64,000 bases of DNA from JBHEBG01 sp046557915 (GTDB taxonomy: Bacteria > Bacteroidota > Bacteroidia > Flavobacteriales > Flavobacteriaceae), in contig NZ_JBHEBG010000003.1 in the NCBI RefSeq assembly GCF_046557915.1, positions 248,001 to 312,000 of the forward strand. The letters run 5' to 3'. Of the stretch, positions 62,067 through 64,000 are shown in pieces. The position numbers and the translations under genes were made by a program. Below the pieces are notes generated by a model. It had not been told where the DNA came from and did no database searches. It saw nothing but the letters and a program-made list of their open reading frames with translations. Numbering within the stretch: the stretch's first letter is position 1; every line of letters starts with the position of its first letter.

Positions 62067-63872
62067 ATGAGGAGATTAATGATTGCTATATGGGCTTCCG
62101 TTTTATGCGGGGGTTATATTGCGTCGGGACAAGTTTCGCCCGATTGTGATACGGCAATTCCTATCTGTAACAATACTCCTGTAAATGGCGGTACAACGGG
62201 GTTTGGCATCGATGATTTTAACAGTGCCCTACAAACAGGATGCTTGGAGCAAACGTCTACCAATGCCATAGAATCTAATTCTGCATGGTATCGTTTCCGT
62301 ACCGGAGCTTCGGGGCAATTGGGTTTCAACATTGGATTTGATACTTCCGAAGATTGGGATTTTGTTCTCTATAGAGCGTCGGACTGTAATACCTTGGGAG
62401 AACCGATACGGTGTAATTTTTTTGATAATAGCGATGGTATGACCTATATGGGTGTGGGCGAAGATCCTACAGGAGCCACTGGCACCGTCCTGTATGAAGA
62501 TTGGTTACAGGTTACGGCAGGGGAGGATTACTTTTTACTGATCAACAACTTTAGCAATAATAACACGGGTTTTTCCGTTCAGTTTTCCGGTAACATTTTT
62601 GTTACCAACCCACACGATGCCTTGGACTGCTCAATAATCAGTAACCTATTGGGCGCACCTGTTTCGGCATGTGAGAATGAAAATATTGTACTTAATGCAG
62701 CAACGACCAATGCAGTTCAGTACGATTGGTTTATGGATACTGGTATGGGTTTTTCCCCAATAGCAGGAGAACACAACCCTATATTACCCATAAATGTCTC
62801 TGCTTTATACAGGGTAGCTGTATTTACTTCTCTTGGCGATCTAATTCTCAGCGATGTACAGGTTGAATTTTCCCCGAACCCTAGTACATTTCCGCTTGTA
62901 GACGAATTGAGCTGTTCTGAAATTGGTTTTTACGATCTATCGCAGAAAGATGCGGAAGCCCTTGGAGGGCAAGCAAATAATGAATTTGTGGTGAGTTACC
63001 ACAATTCCCAGGCAGATGCTGTACAGGGAATAAATAGTTTGCCAAAGTCCTATCCGGTACACGGCGGCACGGAAACCATTTATGTAAGGGTAGCCTCAAT
63101 AGCAAATCCAAGATGTTTTGATGCATCTGAAAGTTTTGGGCTAACCATTGTGGAGACTCCGGTTTTAAGTTTCCCCGAAGAAGTGAATCTATGTGAGGGA
63201 GATTTAATGGCCGTAATTGGTGAAACAATGCCCAATCCCAGTTATTCCTATGCCTGGGATACCGGTGAAACTACTGCTAGCATTACCGTTTCCCAAGCAG
63301 GCTCTTATACACTTACCGCCACACATATAAGCCTAGGGCTTAGTTGCCAAATCACTAGAACGGTTTCTGTTGTTATATCACTGCGTCCACAAATATCCGA
63401 TGTGGTTATTGAGGGTCTTCAAAATAACAATACGGTTACTATACTTACAGATATTGAGGGCGATTTTGAATATCAATTGGATAATGGGAATTTTCAACCG
63501 AGCAACGTTTTTGATGGGGTAACCCCTGGAATGCATACCGTTACCATAAACGATCTTAACGGATGTGGTACGGCAAGCGAAAATATTACCGTAATGGGTT
63601 TCTCCAAATTTTTCACCCCCAATGGCGATGGGGTTAATGATAGGTGGCAAATTACAGGAATTTCAGATTTGGAGGAGCCGGTTGTATTCATTTATGACAG
63701 GTATGGAAAACTCCTAAAGCAATTAGATCAAAATAACCTGGGTTGGGATGGTACATTTCAAGGAAGAAATCTACCTTCTTCAGATTATTGGTTTAAACTT
63801 ACTTACATAGACAACCAAGGTCAAAAAATTACCGCTAAATACATCAATAATCATTTTTCACTTCGAAGATAA
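62067..63872 (+). CDS. Secreted protein with T9SS type B (gliding-motility-associated) C-terminal sorting domain
   Basis: A 601-aa protein with a signal peptide (MIAIWASVLCGGYIASGQ). The body is a series of beta-sandwich modules. Residues about 20-190 resemble a T9SS cargo domain (CDTAIPICNNTPVNGG, WYRFRTGASGQLGFNIGFD). Two or three Ig/PKD-like repeats follow (VELCEGDLMAV-type cysteines, SYAWDTGETTASITVSQAGSY). The C-terminal 85 residues are the type B sorting domain (FSKFFTPNGDGVNDRWQITG, YDRYGKLLKQL, WDGTFQGRNLPSSDYWF). It is therefore moved to the surface by the type IX system. Its function is unknown; it may be an adhesin. Confidence 0.93.
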   Translation: MRRLMIAIWASVLCGGYIASGQVSPDCDTAIPICNNTPVNGGTTGFGIDDFNSALQTGCLEQTSTNAIESNSAWYRFRTGASGQLGFNIGFDTSEDWDFVLYRASDCNTLGEPIRCNFFDNSDGMTYMGVGEDPTGATGTVLYEDWLQVTAGEDYFLLINNFSNNNTGFSVQFSGNIFVTNPHDALDCSIISNLLGAPVSACENENIVLNAATTNAVQYDWFMDTGMGFSPIAGEHNPILPINVSALYRVAVFTSLGDLILSDVQVEFSPNPSTFPLVDELSCSEIGFYDLSQKDAEALGGQANNEFVVSYHNSQADAVQGINSLPKSYPVHGGTETIYVRVASIANPRCFDASESFGLTIVETPVLSFPEEVNLCEGDLMAVIGETMPNPSYSYAWDTGETTASITVSQAGSYTLTATHISLGLSCQITRTVSVVISLRPQISDVVIEGLQNNNTVTILTDIEGDFEYQLDNGNFQPSNVFDGVTPGMHTVTINDLNGCGTASENITVMGFSKFFTPNGDGVNDRWQITGISDLEEPVVFIYDRYGKLLKQLDQNNLGWDGTFQGRNLPSSDYWFKLTYIDNQGQKITAKYINNHFSLRR

Positions 63873-64000
63873 TTTGGTGCCATTTTTTATCAAAACAATC
63901 ACTTCATCGATTAACCGTATAAAAAATACGTTGAAATATACTAAATCAAAGTGATGCGAGTTATAATATTGATCGTATTTCTAACGTTAGCCCCATAGTC
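63873..64000. other. Downstream edge of the window
   Basis: A short frame beginning with ATG at 63954 (MRVIILIVFLTLAP) resembles a signal peptide but stops at 63996 within the window. No supported gene is seen. Confidence 0.3.

Noticed and set aside
63954..63998. Start of a new exported-protein gene
   Set aside because: The signal-peptide-like frame MRVIILIVFLTLAP meets a TAG inside the window; a frameshift cannot be excluded but is not supported.

Overview
The window is chromosomal DNA from a member of the Bacteroidota, most likely a marine Flavobacteriaceae species. The evidence is SusC/SusD pairs with STN-domain signalling, a fused SecDF, a type IX secretion (type B) sorting domain, a GDNNYALAA-type tmRNA tag, TAnnTTTG promoters, little Shine-Dalgarno use and AT-rich gene ends. 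I identified it by reading motifs; no database search was run, so family names are recognition calls.

Region 1 (1-11166, + strand) is a nutrient-uptake locus. It starts with the last 40 codons of an ECF sigma factor at the window edge. A FecR anti-sigma factor, an STN-bearing SusC, a SusD, a PKD/PQQ-propeller lipoprotein and two lipoproteins of the endonuclease/exonuclease/phosphatase (EEP) superfamily follow. There is no glycoside hydrolase, so the substrate may be a phosphodiester rather than a polysaccharide. In the first EEP protein, six FG-GAP/VCBS-like repeats sit inside the catalytic fold, between its first strand and first helix.

Region 2 (11452-18032, - strand) is a tight four-gene operon of a kind best known from Planctomycetes: a PSCyt1/DUF1549/DUF1553 protein, a Tat-type DUF1501 protein, an exported sugar-isomerase-like TIM barrel, and a DUF2231-like membrane protein with a cytochrome-c motif and a leucine-rich tail.

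Region 3 (18072-19374) holds the tmRNA gene ssrA (- strand). Downstream of it are two tandem copies of a roughly 130-nt element. A hairpin in them has a compensatory base change between copies, and the tmRNA 3' end is duplicated 417 bp away. Half an element is also found at 11371-11424.

Region 4 (19375-30462) is mixed housekeeping: a lysine/saccharopine-dehydrogenase-like enzyme, a PHP phosphoesterase, two small proteins, a DUF3857/transglutaminase protein, KdsA, TypA/BipA, polyphosphate glucokinase, a membrane-anchored Nudix protein, FtsE and a LysE exporter.

Region 5 (30646-45084, + strand) carries a giant TPR protein with a partner outer-membrane barrel, an AraC regulator followed by an exported SRPBCC protein, an OmpA-family protein, RidA, a NYN-LOTUS protein, and three exported hydrolases in a row (DUF885, M20, amidohydrolase).

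Region 6 (45192-63872) is core: a DUF2911 protein, AsnB, GyrB, an outer-membrane-like protein, malate dehydrogenase and SecDF. Next comes a - strand run with an unusual double ABC ATPase, GNAT, DUF192 lipoprotein, Lgt, YidD, CysS and FolE. The window ends with a T9SS-secreted protein. Many genes here are bounded by strong hairpin terminators, several of them working in both directions between converging genes.
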